The translations under genes were made by a program, and so were the position numbers. The notes under the pieces were generated by a model. It was given only the letters and a program-made list of their open reading frames with translations. It searched no databases and had not been told where the DNA came from. From positions 1 to 50,390 of the forward strand of contig SKQO01000047.1 of assembly GCA_007118975.1 (NCBI GenBank): 50,390 nucleotides of DNA, given 5' to 3'. Source of the stretch: Halobacteriales archaeon (GTDB lineage: Archaea; Halobacteriota; Halobacteria; Halobacteriales; SKNY01). This document shows positions 7,744-16,219 of the stretch, in pieces (position 1 is the first letter of the stretch; every line of letters starts with the position of its first letter).

Positions 7744-8598
7744 ATGAACCCGGTAGGCGTGATCGGTGTCGGTGTGATCGGCGGCGGATTCGTCGAAGAA
7801 CTCCGCGACGCAGAGCGTGATGTCCTGGCCTTCGATCTCGATCAAGACCGAATGGACTGGGCGGTCGAGCAGGGGGCCGAGGCCGCATCGTCACCGGCGG
7901 ATGTCGGCGATCGCGCAGAATGTGTGATCCTGGCACTTCCGGGCACCCCGGAGGTAGCGGAGACGCTCCTCGGAACGGGGCGGGTCCTCGCCGGTGATAC
8001 CCCCCAGCTCGTGATTGACGCGAGCACGACCCTGCCGGAGACATCAATCCGGTGCCAGGAAGCGTGCGAGGAAGCTGGCGTGAGTTTCGTAGAAGCCCCG
8101 ATCACCGGGGGTTCCCCCCGAACTGGGATGCACATGATGGTGGGCGGAACCACCGAAGACTCTGACACGGCAACACAAGTTCTGGACATCCTGTGTGCGG
8201 GACACCGGCGAATCGGGAAAGTCGGGGATGCAATGATCTTCAAGCTCGGACTCCAGCTGCGGTATGCGGGCCATCACGCCATTGACGCGGAGGTCATCTC
8301 GTTTCTGCGAGACAACGGCGTCGATCCCGCCCCGCTGGTCGACTTTCTCGAATTCGACGTGTTCGATCGCTACTTCACCGAGGATTATCACCAGGACATC
8401 AGTGGACTGGGAGGCTTTGCAATCTGGAAAAAGGACATCGGCTACGCCGCGTCGGTCGCCCACGAGGAGAACACGGCGCTTCCGCTCACAACTGTCGTTC
8501 ACGAGGCGTACAAGAGTGCCGGCAAGCGACTCAAACCCGACGAGCGTCACGCGGCTGCACTCATTCGGTACTGGGAGGCGCTTAACGATCAAGGCTAA
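7744..8598 (+). CDS. NAD(P)-dependent beta-hydroxyacid dehydrogenase (HIBADH/GarR family)
   Basis: A 284-residue two-domain dehydrogenase. An N-terminal Rossmann motif (VGVIGVGVIGGGF) is followed by D31 at the end of the second strand, which favours NAD over NADP. DASTTLPE and VEAPITGGSPRTG are the substrate-binding blocks of the 3-hydroxyisobutyrate/tartronate-semialdehyde reductase family. K167 in MIFKLGLQ aligns with the catalytic lysine; the usual following asparagines are replaced (LGLQLRY), so substrate preference may be unusual. The all-helical C-terminal domain is complete. It lies downstream of the RraA-like gene in the same orientation. In glucarate- or galactarate-type pathways a relative reduces tartronate semialdehyde made by aldol cleavage, which matches the surrounding dehydratases and the HpcH aldolase further along. 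Confidence 0.87.
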   Translation: MNPVGVIGVGVIGGGFVEELRDAERDVLAFDLDQDRMDWAVEQGAEAASSPADVGDRAECVILALPGTPEVAETLLGTGRVLAGDTPQLVIDASTTLPETSIRCQEACEEAGVSFVEAPITGGSPRTGMHMMVGGTTEDSDTATQVLDILCAGHRRIGKVGDAMIFKLGLQLRYAGHHAIDAEVISFLRDNGVDPAPLVDFLEFDVFDRYFTEDYHQDISGLGGFAIWKKDIGYAASVAHEENTALPLTTVVHEAYKSAGKRLKPDERHAAALIRYWEALNDQG

Positions 8599-8942
8599 GT
8601 GTGCAGAGAAGGGCCCTGTGGACCGATATCACGCACCTCAGCTGAATCGCTTTTGGCCGTTTCATTAACTTGGTCTTCAACCTAATGCGTGTCCTACGTT
8701 TTCATTTCCCATGACGAGTCATATCGTTTTACACGGATGACACACAAACATGTCGTATCGGGATACATTCTAAAATCCCCCACCGTGGATGCCGTATCTC
8801 CCACGAGGAGCTATAAGGAGGGCTGGCTAGAGCCGCGAAGCGGAGGGTGATAGGTGGTAAAACGTACTAGGTTGCGAGCACCCACCGAGCGCCGATGCAC
8901 CGACTGGCAGTCGAGTGGCACATCCAACGTCAGGCCAATCGT
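8599..8942. other. Gene-free interval
   Basis: No gene is recognised in these 344 bases between two convergent genes. The stretch is less GC-rich than its flanks around 8660-8790. No repeat or known RNA was identified. Confidence 0.5.
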
Positions 8943-9903
8943 TCACGGGATCTGGTATTCCATGATCTGCAACTGGCGCGTCGTTTCGAATCCCATCAAA
9001 CGGTATACAAGTGCTGTCGCCCCTCCGAGACCAGTCCACTGCAACCCGGCAGTCCGAATCTCACGTTCTCGCATCCGCTGAAGGCAGCGATGGAATAGAA
9101 CCGCCACGATCCCCACCTCGCTCGTTTCCGCGACACCGTAGGGGCCAAACCGGCCAGGCTCTATCGTACCCCACTGACACCAGCCGACCACCTGCCCGGC
9201 GTGCATCGCTACCAAGACCTCCTCCCAGGACTCGGTCCGAAGGTGTGTTCGCGCGGCCCTCACCCAGTCAGGCGAGAACTCCCGTCGCAACATCGATAGG
9301 AGGCCAGGAACATGTCGGGGGGCGATCTCCTCGACCGTGATGTTCCGACCGCCGAACCGGGCTTCCCGCTCCGGAAGATCCGTCTCGATCGCCGACTCGC
9401 GAAACTCCCCGTCCATGGCAACGGGTCGATTTACGGACTTGAAACCGGTTGCAGACAACAGTTCAATCGCGTCGGCGTGTCTGTCCACATCCGGTCCGGG
9501 AAACACGTAGTACGGCGTGTAGTTCGAAGCGAGCTCGACCTCGCGGTCGTGTGCATCCACGAAGTCGATCACTCGTTGAAGAAGCGCCGTCCCGAGGCAT
9601 CTTCCCCGGTGATCCGGGTCGACGAAGAGAATGGAATGCCACCACCGCTCCGTATCGAGTGACTCATGATCGAGTTGGCGCTGTCGGATCATGCCCAGCA
9701 CAAATCCGACGAAGGCCTCCTGGCGCACAGCGACTAGACAACCCCTGGTCGAAATGGGGATCCATGAGGATGTGGTGGGTGAACCGGTCCTCACCCACCG
9801 CATCGGCAGGCAGGGAACGGCGCCACAGCTCGATCACGTCGGAGAGGTCCCCACCTTCGAAGGGGCGGATCAAGTAGCCCGTGGGCGTATCGCTCGATCC
9901 CAT
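8943..9903 (-). pseudogene. Tandem GNAT acetyltransferase, frameshifted
   Basis: The coding sequence is split over two frames. The first 53 residues (from the ATG at 9903, MGSSDTPTGYLIRPFEGGDL) are in one frame. The remainder, from GCLVAVRQEAFVGFVLGM to the stop at 8943, is in another. The junction falls at a run of four C (9742-9745); removing one base restores a continuous protein of about 320 residues. The restored protein has two GNAT domains: the first with the acetyl-CoA loop motif DPDHRGRCLGTALL, the second degenerate and ending in ALVYRLMGFETTRQLQIMEY. Single-base change in a homopolymer means either a genuine recent pseudogene or a sequencing error. The acyl acceptor is unknown. Tandem GNAT proteins of this layout are common in haloarchaea. 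Confidence 0.75.
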
Positions 9904-10074
9904 GAAGGGGATCGCAGGCAGGCCAGGATATGAAGACAGCGATACGTCTGATCCGAAGGTGTGGACTGACTTGGCGACACATCCCCGCTAACGGGACACC
10001 AGGATGGCGGGACGTTTATGTCGGTTGCCGTAGGATTTTGGCCATCAGCCCCTCGATCGAACGACGATCGCGAT

Positions 10075-10771
10075 ATGGCGGGGGAACGATCGCAGCGAGT
10101 ACTCGCTCGACGGCGGTTCATGGCAACCGGGCTCGGTACCCGGCGGTCGTAAGTCTCTTCGACAGTGCGGGCGGCGGGGATGATCCGATGGCAGAACAGG
10201 AATTGAGAGCATTCTGGGTTGACGCGTTCAACGAAAGAATCTACGACGAGGACGAGGTCGAGAACCTCATCGCCCACCCCACGCGGGCAAACCTCAACGC
10301 CCTCGTCGTTCAGGTCCTGCGGAGAGCCGAGGCGTTCGCCAACGAACGCGTGCCGCCGCGAAGGGAGGCGCCGATCGATTCCGAACCGTACGACCACTCG
10401 CAACGGTCATCGATCGAGTCCACGATGTGGACATCGATGTGAATGCGTGTATGAACGTCAACACGATGGGGCAAGATGACGAGCGACCGGCTGCCGCCGA
10501 ACACGTCCTCAACACCCACGGCCCGGACGGCGACGATCCATGGCGATGGGTACGAGCCGACGGCAGTGACTCGGTCGACGGGAATTGCTTTCTCGATCTC
10601 GGTCAGCCGGGCGTTGCGGATTACGTCGTGGCACCTGTAAGGAGCATCGTCACCAACTACGCCGTCGATATCATCAGCGGCGAGGTGACCACAATTCAGC
10701 TGAACCTTCCTGCATTACCGGTAGAGCTCGGTCGCGAGAAGGTTAAACACGAGCTGGGAGTACAGCCGCTG
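10075..10771 (+). pseudogene. Decayed GHL10-family glycoside hydrolase with Tat signal
   Basis: Three successive frames carry pieces of one protein. Frame one, from the ATG at 10075, gives a twin-arginine signal (ARRRFMATGLG) that stops after 25 codons. A second frame resumes with MAEQELRAFWVDAFNERIY and a stretch ending near EPYD at about 10395. A third frame continues with VIDRVHDVDIDVNACMNVNT, HVLNTHGPDGDDPWRW, GNCFLDLGQPGVADYVV and NYAVD. This order matches GHL10 (DUF187/YngK-type) TIM-barrel glycosidases: RgvWv at the start, then hAWinp, vLn.HPeW, yLDPg.PeVr.yi and nYdVDGih. The catalytic C-terminal half, after nYdVD, is missing and is replaced by unrelated sequence before the SDR start. 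A known relative, E. coli DigH, cleaves peptide-free peptidoglycan strands; the substrate here was likely an extracellular glycan. Confidence 0.68.
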
Positions 10772-11551
10772 ATGCCAACCGAGGAACGGGTGGCGCTCGT
10801 CACCGGTGGGAGTTCGGGTATCGGTCGCGGCATTGCCAGAAAACTCGCCGAGGACGGCCTCGACGTCGTCATCGCGGACGTTCGACGGGAGCCAAGGAGA
10901 GGTGAGACCTATCATTCCGACGCGGAACAACCGACGAGCGAGGTTATCCGGACCGAAACGGACAGCCAGAGCGTGTTTGTGCGAACTGACGTGTCGGATG
11001 AATCCGCTGTTCGGCACGCAATCGAGGAATCCGTCGATCGATTCGGCCGCCTCGACGTGCTCGTCAATAACGCCGGGATCCACACACCGGGCACGACAGA
11101 ATCGTTGAGCGCCGAAGAATGGGCCACGGTGATCGACGTGAATCTAACCGGGTGTTTTCTCATGTCGAAGCACGCCCGGCCCCACGTAGTCGATGCACCG
11201 GCCGGACGCATCGTCAATATTAGCAGCATCAATGCTACCTTCGGCGGTGCCGGGCCCGCCTACGCGGCGTCGAAAGCGGGCGTCCTGAACTTGACGAGAG
11301 ATCTGGCGGTCGAACTGGCCGAAGACGAAGTCACTGTCAATGCTGTCCTGCCTGGCGTGATCAAAACCCCGTTACAGGATTTGGCTGACGAGGAAACCCG
11401 CAAACGCGAGCAAGAACGGACGTTACTGCCACGGATCGGCGAGCCTGCCGACGTGGCGGCCGCTGTGTCGTTTTTTGTTTCGCCGGACGCATCCTGGATT
11501 ACCGGGGAACATCTCGTCGTCGACGGGGGGTATGTCGCCGGGTACACATGA
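10772..11551 (+). CDS. Short-chain dehydrogenase/reductase (SDR)
   Basis: A classical SDR of 259 residues from the ATG at 10772; the open frame extends upstream into the broken GHL10 gene but the SDR fold begins at EERVALVTGGSSGIGRG. Visible motifs are TGGSSGIG for the dinucleotide, NNAG on strand four, the serine in VNISSIN, and the catalytic YAASK, with PGVIKTPL and the C-terminal GEHLVVDGGY. An aspartate after strand two (IADVRRE) points to NAD. The family oxidises sugars or 3-hydroxyacyl compounds; L-fucose, galactose or 2-keto-3-deoxy-acid dehydrogenases all belong here, which would suit the locus. A 7-base gap separates it from the convergent serine hydrolase gene. The exact substrate cannot be read from sequence. 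Confidence 0.9.
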   Translation: MPTEERVALVTGGSSGIGRGIARKLAEDGLDVVIADVRREPRRGETYHSDAEQPTSEVIRTETDSQSVFVRTDVSDESAVRHAIEESVDRFGRLDVLVNNAGIHTPGTTESLSAEEWATVIDVNLTGCFLMSKHARPHVVDAPAGRIVNISSINATFGGAGPAYAASKAGVLNLTRDLAVELAEDEVTVNAVLPGVIKTPLQDLADEETRKREQERTLLPRIGEPADVAAAVSFFVSPDASWITGEHLVVDGGYVAGYT

Positions 11552-11557
11552 CCGAGG

Positions 11558-12631
11558 TCAATCCCACGAGCACGCGGCGACTTGACTGTAAAAGCGCTCT
11601 CTGAGATGCGGAAAACCACGTTCCTTGCCGCAGTACACTTCGTTCGTGAGAAGAATCGCGAAACGGTCTGCCATCGGATCAATCCAGAGGGCGGTGCCGG
11701 TGAATCCGGTATGCCCGAAGCTCGTCGGCGACCAGTTCGGGGCTGGCTGACATTCGTGTGCGAGACGCCAGCCGAGCCCGTGTGGCCTGTGCTCCCCTGC
11801 CAACCAGTCCCGCCGCATTTCTCTGGCCGTCGCGTTGGAGAACAACCGATCCGTACCACCGCTCTCGAGGATGGCTTCGCCGAAGCAGATCAGATCACGA
11901 AGGGTGGTGAACAATCCAGCATTACCGCTTTCCCCGTCCATGACCCGGGCGATCGGATCGTGAATCTCGCCGACGAGTTCCCGATCTTCTCGTTCGTGGT
12001 CGTAGGTAGCCACGACGTTGTTGATCGATTCGAGCGGCCCGATGGTTGTTTCTGACATGCCGATCGGGTCGAACACCAACCGTTCCGCGAGCGCACCTAG
12101 ATCCGCCCCGCCGACCGCTCGGGCGACAGCGGCCAGATGAACGAAGTTGAGGCAGCTGTAGGTGAAAGACTGGCCGGGGTCAGACGACAATAGATCCGCG
12201 GTGAAGATGTCCTCGAGCGCAGCCGTTCGATCGTTCCAGGTATCTTCGTAGTAATACGGCTCCAGTCCAGCGGTATGCGTCATCAGCCGCCAGAGCGGAA
12301 CCTCACCGCGCGAGGTCCCCTCGAAACGGGGGAGATAGACGGCAAGTGGTGCACCGAGGGAGAGTCGACCTGTATCAAGAAATCGCAGGAGGACCGATGT
12401 CGTGGCGACGGCTTTCGTGACCGAGGCGGCGTCGAATCTCGTGGTTTCCGTCACGGGCGCCGGATCTCCACCGCCCGTATCACCGATCGCCGTTTTCCAC
12501 ACGACTCCGTTCCCCGTGCCGATCGCCGCAGCGGCGCCGGTGTAGAGATCCTCCCGCAGCCCCTCCTCCAGGATCGCGCCGAGTGCTGCGGCATCGTCGA
12601 TCCCCTCGTGTTCGATTTTACGACCGTTCAT
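11558..12631 (-). CDS. Class C beta-lactamase-fold serine hydrolase, AmiE/YbbE-like
   Basis: A protein of 357 residues from the ATG at 12631; an ATG 27 bases upstream is open but a box A (TTTAAT, 12657-12662) sits at leaderless spacing for 12631. The serine beta-lactamase/penicillin-binding fold shows S70-V-T-K73, Y158-S-C160 in place of YxN, and H307-T-G. HDPIARVMDGESGNAGLFTT corresponds to the VHDPNA....GHAGLFST block typical of the YbbE/AmiE branch. In Bacillus subtilis AmiE removes peptide from MurNAc and is encoded beside namZ, nagZ and murQ; two NamZ-family genes lie downstream in this window. No signal peptide is seen, so action is probably on imported material. Alternatives are an esterase or D-aminopeptidase, which share the fold. 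The asparagine-to-cysteine change in YxN is unusual. Confidence 0.82.
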   Translation of the reverse strand: MNGRKIEHEGIDDAAALGAILEEGLREDLYTGAAAAIGTGNGVVWKTAIGDTGGGDPAPVTETTRFDAASVTKAVATTSVLLRFLDTGRLSLGAPLAVYLPRFEGTSRGEVPLWRLMTHTAGLEPYYYEDTWNDRTAALEDIFTADLLSSDPGQSFTYSCLNFVHLAAVARAVGGADLGALAERLVFDPIGMSETTIGPLESINNVVATYDHEREDRELVGEIHDPIARVMDGESGNAGLFTTLRDLICFGEAILESGGTDRLFSNATAREMRRDWLAGEHRPHGLGWRLAHECQPAPNWSPTSFGHTGFTGTALWIDPMADRFAILLTNEVYCGKERGFPHLRERFYSQVAACSWD

Positions 12632-12656
12632 GCCCTTTCTGGCCCCCACGGCCCAC

Positions 12657-12662
12657 ATTAAA
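12657..12662 (-). promoter_or_regulatory. Box A of the AmiE-like gene
   Basis: Minus-strand TTTAAT lies 26-31 bases before the ATG at 12631 and favours that start over the upstream ATG at 12658. Confidence 0.5.
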
Positions 12663-12879
12663 CGATGGATTCGAGCTATGGTCGTCCACAGCGGCAGGTA
12701 TCACCCGAACACTTGATGCTAGGAGAAACGGGTAGCGCAACGATGGGGGCTGTCCGGTTTGTGTGCACGTCCCCGGACGAGCAGCAACCTGGCATCATCA
12801 CGTAGGAGTAGTAAATCGGAACGGTTGTTGTTGACGAGCGCATCGAAGCCTTTTGGCCGCTATCCAGTCAGGCCAGGAT

Positions 12880-13995
12880 ATGGGAGAGATCGACACTCTC
12901 GAGGCGATCCCGGTGGAAGTCGGCCTTACCCCCTTCGAAGCGGGCGGTATCGCCCCGTACGTCAGCGAGCACGATGCGATCGATTCGCGACAACGGATGC
13001 TCTTGCGGGTCGAAACACGCGATGGGGTGGTCGGTTGGGGAGAGCTCCTGGTGACGATGAAGTCCGTCGCCGCGACGAAAGCGGTGATCGATGACGTCGT
13101 CGCACCCCGATTGATTGGCCGCGAGACCGATGATATCCGGGGGTTCATCGACGAGTTCTATTTCCCGTACGTGTCGATCGATGCGTTCCTCGGGGGCGTG
13201 GAAATGGCCCTCTGGGACCTCAAAGGCAAAGAGCTCGGCACCGGGGTGTCGGAGCTGCTCGGCGGGCCGGCGGCGGCTGATATTCCGGTGGCCTACTGCC
13301 TGGGCATTCTCGACCCCGAGGAGTCCGCACAATACGCGGAACGTGCCGTCGAGGCCGGGTACGAAACGCTCAAAACGAAGGCCGGCCGCGACTGGGAGCA
13401 AGACATCGAACGCGTCATCGCGATGGACGAGGCGACCGATGGAAACCTTCAGTTCCGGCTGGATCCCAACCAGGGCTGGTCGACGATCGAGACGATCAAG
13501 GTGACGACGGCACTCGAGAAACGTGGCGTCGATCTGGAGTACCTCGAGCAACCCCAGCGGGTGAACACCTTCGAAAACTACCGGAATCTCCGCAATCGGG
13601 TGGAGACCCCGGTGGCCGTCAACGAAGACATGTACCGCCGCTTCAACCTGTATCACCTCGTCAAGGCGGACGCCATCGATGCGGCGGTCGTAGACATCGT
13701 GCCAGGGGCGGGGATTCTACGGACGCGAGAACTCGCAGCGATCGCGACCCACGCCGGGATCCCGCTCTCCCACCACAACGGCTTCGATCTGGGAATCAAA
13801 CAGGCGGCCGTGTTACACACTATCGCTGCGACGCCCGCCATCGAACTGCCGCCGGACTGCGTGTATTACGGGTGGGACGACCACATCATCGACCCACCAC
13901 TTCAACTCGATAACGGTGTGATGTCACTTCCGACGGGTTCGGGGCTGGGAATCGACGTGGACGAAGACCAGGTAGCACGGCTCCGGCTCGATTGA
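12880..13995 (+). CDS. Enolase-superfamily protein, mandelate racemase type
   Basis: A protein of 371 residues from the ATG at 12880 (MGEIDTLEAIPVEVGLTPFE); a nine-codon upstream extension is open but adds nothing conserved. Barrel residues: K165-x-K167 in TLKTKAG, D195 and N197 in RLDPNQGW, E223 in YLEQPQRV, E249/D250 in VNED, D272 in VVDIVPGAG and H298/H299 in LSHHNGF. This is a complete mandelate-racemase-like set. It lacks the second KxK of dipeptide epimerases, so an L-Ala-D/L-Glu epimerase role is not supported despite the nearby AmiE- and NamZ-like genes. It is the fifth enolase-superfamily gene in 14 kb and is divergent from the AmiE-like gene. An acid-sugar dehydratase or racemase is the best call. 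Confidence 0.86.
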   Translation: MGEIDTLEAIPVEVGLTPFEAGGIAPYVSEHDAIDSRQRMLLRVETRDGVVGWGELLVTMKSVAATKAVIDDVVAPRLIGRETDDIRGFIDEFYFPYVSIDAFLGGVEMALWDLKGKELGTGVSELLGGPAAADIPVAYCLGILDPEESAQYAERAVEAGYETLKTKAGRDWEQDIERVIAMDEATDGNLQFRLDPNQGWSTIETIKVTTALEKRGVDLEYLEQPQRVNTFENYRNLRNRVETPVAVNEDMYRRFNLYHLVKADAIDAAVVDIVPGAGILRTRELAAIATHAGIPLSHHNGFDLGIKQAAVLHTIAATPAIELPPDCVYYGWDDHIIDPPLQLDNGVMSLPTGSGLGIDVDEDQVARLRLD

Positions 13996-15081
13996 CGGGT
14001 CGACTTGTGAGAGACACGAAAGTAACGTCGCCGCACTAGCCCGAGCAGTGGGTTCCTCAGCATCAAGGAGCTCTCCGACAGGTTCGAGATCCAGCTCAAC
14101 AAGTTCACTGACATCTATCGTTCCTACGTTGAGCGACCGACTGATAAGCCGGGCTGCCTGGAATCGTACCATCACCTCTCTGGAATCCTCGAGCGGGCTC
14201 GCGAGGGAGGCACCCATCGTTGATAATGCGGCGATGTTTTCCTCACCCACCGATCAGAGGACGCCGAGTAATGACTGGCGGACCTTATCGTCCGGAACGA
14301 CCACCATTGCCTCTGTGAGTTCCTCGACGTGGCCTTCGAATGAATTCGGGAACGCTTCCGCCAAGGTCTCCAGGCAGTGTCCGAGTGATCGCAGTTGTGG
14401 CGTCTCACGCGACCTCACTGCGTCGATATTCCCAGTATAGGCCTTCCCCTTTGGCGGTGAATACTCGGTACGTCTGGCTGCAGCACGTTCTACCCGCCTG
14501 TTCGTGTTATCCACGACAGCCTTGACCAGTTCTGGAATGGCGCCTTGCCTCGTCCGGCAGGTCGTAGACACTTCCACCACAATATTGTCGAGAGAAGCGA
14601 GACAGTGGAGAGCTCGTGATCGATAAACCGAATGATTTCGGGGAGAATGGATGCAACCGTGTCCGGTTCGGTGTTTGCCACCGGTTCCATCGCTCCTAGG
14701 AGGTTTCTCGTCCGTACTCGCCGGTCGGCATCGAGATCCCTGGCTAGGTCCGGAAGCACCGGACTCACAATTGCCGGGTTGTCATCCGCGAGGGCTGCCA
14801 GCGCTGTGCTAAACGTGCGCTTGGATCCGGTGTCATTCATTTCGATACGGGTGGCCAGTTCGCGGGCGAGCGCCTCACCGAGCTCGTCATCACCTCTCGC
14901 TACCTCGCAAATCAGTTCGAACGCGGGCGGGTTGGTCCCTCACACGTGCATTCGTGAGAATTTCAAGGAGCGCTTCGATCGATACTGTGGAGACATCATC
15001 TTGCAGTTGTTCGCGAAGTTTGTCCGCCGTCGATGAATTGAGAATCCCTCCGTGATGATCGCCTCGCCGTCCCATAATCAA
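13990..15081 (-). pseudogene. HEAT-repeat protein, multiply disrupted
   Basis: Four same-direction pieces make up one alpha-helical repeat protein. It starts near 15081 (STADKLREQLQDDVSTVSIE). It shifts frame near 14937 in a G run, continues as NPPAFELICEVARGDDELGE, and shifts again near 14590. It then meets an in-frame TGA at about 14254 before resuming with GEENIAALSTMGASL. Repeated helices of the type ..ALADDNPAIVSPVLPDLARDLD and ..LLDAEEPTARASAATLLSCL identify HEAT repeats, scaffolds that bind proteins and are abundant in haloarchaea. Two frameshifts plus a stop are more than sequencing error would normally give, so this is taken as a true pseudogene. The 3' end meets the end of the enolase gene and is probably truncated. 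Confidence 0.72.
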
Positions 15082-15148
15082 TTTCTACCTGTTTTCGCCA
15101 GGCTTGGCATGGACAGTGCTCGTCACCTCCGCGTCGATCCCCGCGGGA

Positions 15149-15673
15149 TCACGACGCGTGCTCGAAGGCCTCGATGATACGAGATCGGGCTCCTGGCCGC
15201 AGGGCGATCGCATCGGTATCGAGTTCATCCATTCTCCAAAACCGCGCATCGGCCACATCTGGACCCGTCCGAAGCTCGCCATCGGTTTCTAAAAATTCGG
15301 TGGCATAATTCAGTTTGATCGAACTGATCCGGCCGTCGCGACTTTCGTTTCGGCTCGCGCTCAGTAGCTCGATGTCTCCCGGATCGACCGAGAGTCCCGT
15401 CTCCTCCGCAAGCTCTCGAACAGCCGCCCGTTCTGGCCGTTCCTCCCACTCGATCACACCGCCAGGAATGGCCCACTTCCCGGCGTAGCTGCCTTTTCGC
15501 TCGATAAGGAGGATCTGCTCGTCCCGCACCACAGCAACGCCGGCCGAGGGGCTCGGGATGTGAAAGATCGGGCGATCGCAGGGTGCACAGTATGCTCGCT
15601 CACGCCCGTCGAAGCGAATCGTCTCCAGGCGCGTTCCACAAAGCGGACAAAACTGTGGACTTATGATCGACAT
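15149..15673 (-). CDS. NUDIX hydrolase with N-terminal zinc ribbon
   Basis: A protein of 174 residues from the ATG at 15673 (MSIISPQFCPLCG); the open frame extends 17 codons further but the zinc ribbon makes this start natural. Cysteines 9, 12, 29 and 32 (CPLC…CAPC) form a zinc ribbon like that of NADH pyrophosphatases. The Nudix box GVIEWEERPERAAVRELAEETGL, written GGx5Ex7RELxEExGL, lies at residues 71-94 and carries all metal-binding glutamates. The family hydrolyses nucleoside diphosphates linked to another moiety, such as ADP-ribose, NAD(H) or 8-oxo-dGTP. It has no obvious operon partner: the HEAT pseudogene is downstream and a small membrane gene upstream. Confidence 0.9.
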   Translation of the reverse strand: MSIISPQFCPLCGTRLETIRFDGRERAYCAPCDRPIFHIPSPSAGVAVVRDEQILLIERKGSYAGKWAIPGGVIEWEERPERAAVRELAEETGLSVDPGDIELLSASRNESRDGRISSIKLNYATEFLETDGELRTGPDVADARFWRMDELDTDAIALRPGARSRIIEAFEHAS

Positions 15674-15820
15674 GGCATCACGCTTCTGCCCCTCCCTCGA
15701 CCGGAGCGTTGGACAATCGAACACGAAAAAAGCGGGACGTCGACCCCAGATGAGTCGGTTGATCGTCGTTCATACCCGCTCGGTCGACGGACGCTAGTTC
15801 GACGTGTGGCATGCTGGACA

Positions 15821-16105
15821 TCAGGTATCCCCCGAGAGTTCGCGTGTCTCATCCGTTACCGCATCGACTGTCTTTCTGGATCGCCGCTGTTGGCAAACGT
15901 ACGCAAAGACGAGTACGACCAACAGGAGCGGGACAAGCATAATGAAGTTCAGCAGCATCATGTAGTATGACGCGGTGCCGGGGGGAACGAACGGGACGGA
16001 AAACAACGAGAGTAAAAGCAAGACGATGAGTAGTTGTGCCAGGTACCGAAGCAGGGTGGCGTACTGGCAGATAACGGAGAACAAACCGGCATCGCTATGA
16101 CTCAT
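15821..16105 (-). CDS. Small two-helix membrane protein
   Basis: A 94-residue protein with two strongly hydrophobic helices: roughly residues 19-40 (LRYLAQLLIVLLLLSLFSVP) and 47-68 (YYMMLLNFIMLVPLLLVVLV), then a basic stretch CQQRRSRK and an acidic tail. It resembles the many uncharacterised small membrane proteins of haloarchaea. No motif points to a function. It lies between the NUDIX gene and the first NamZ-like gene, all on the same strand, 115 bases from the latter's stop. Confidence 0.6.
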   Translation of the reverse strand: MSHSDAGLFSVICQYATLLRYLAQLLIVLLLLSLFSVPFVPPGTASYYMMLLNFIMLVPLLLVVLVFAYVCQQRRSRKTVDAVTDETRELSGDT

Positions 16106-16219
16106 GACACCCGACCGTCAGTTGACAGACAATGCGACCGTCCATCTCGCTGTTTCCTCATCGATTCACGCGTAGGGATCAGGTGGAACGGGAATAACGA
16201 TTTCGGGCTTCGGTGATGG

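Noticed and set aside
9918..12882. The 14-mer CAGGCCAGGATATG occurring at 9918 and 12869
   Set aside because: A 14-base repeat is expected by chance in 50 kb of GC-rich DNA, and neighbouring bases do not match.
12880..13995. Dipeptide (L-Ala-D/L-Glu) epimerase, which would fit muropeptide use
   Set aside because: The second KxK expected in dipeptide epimerases is absent; the protein has VVDIVPGAG and HHN instead, as in mandelate-racemase-type enzymes.
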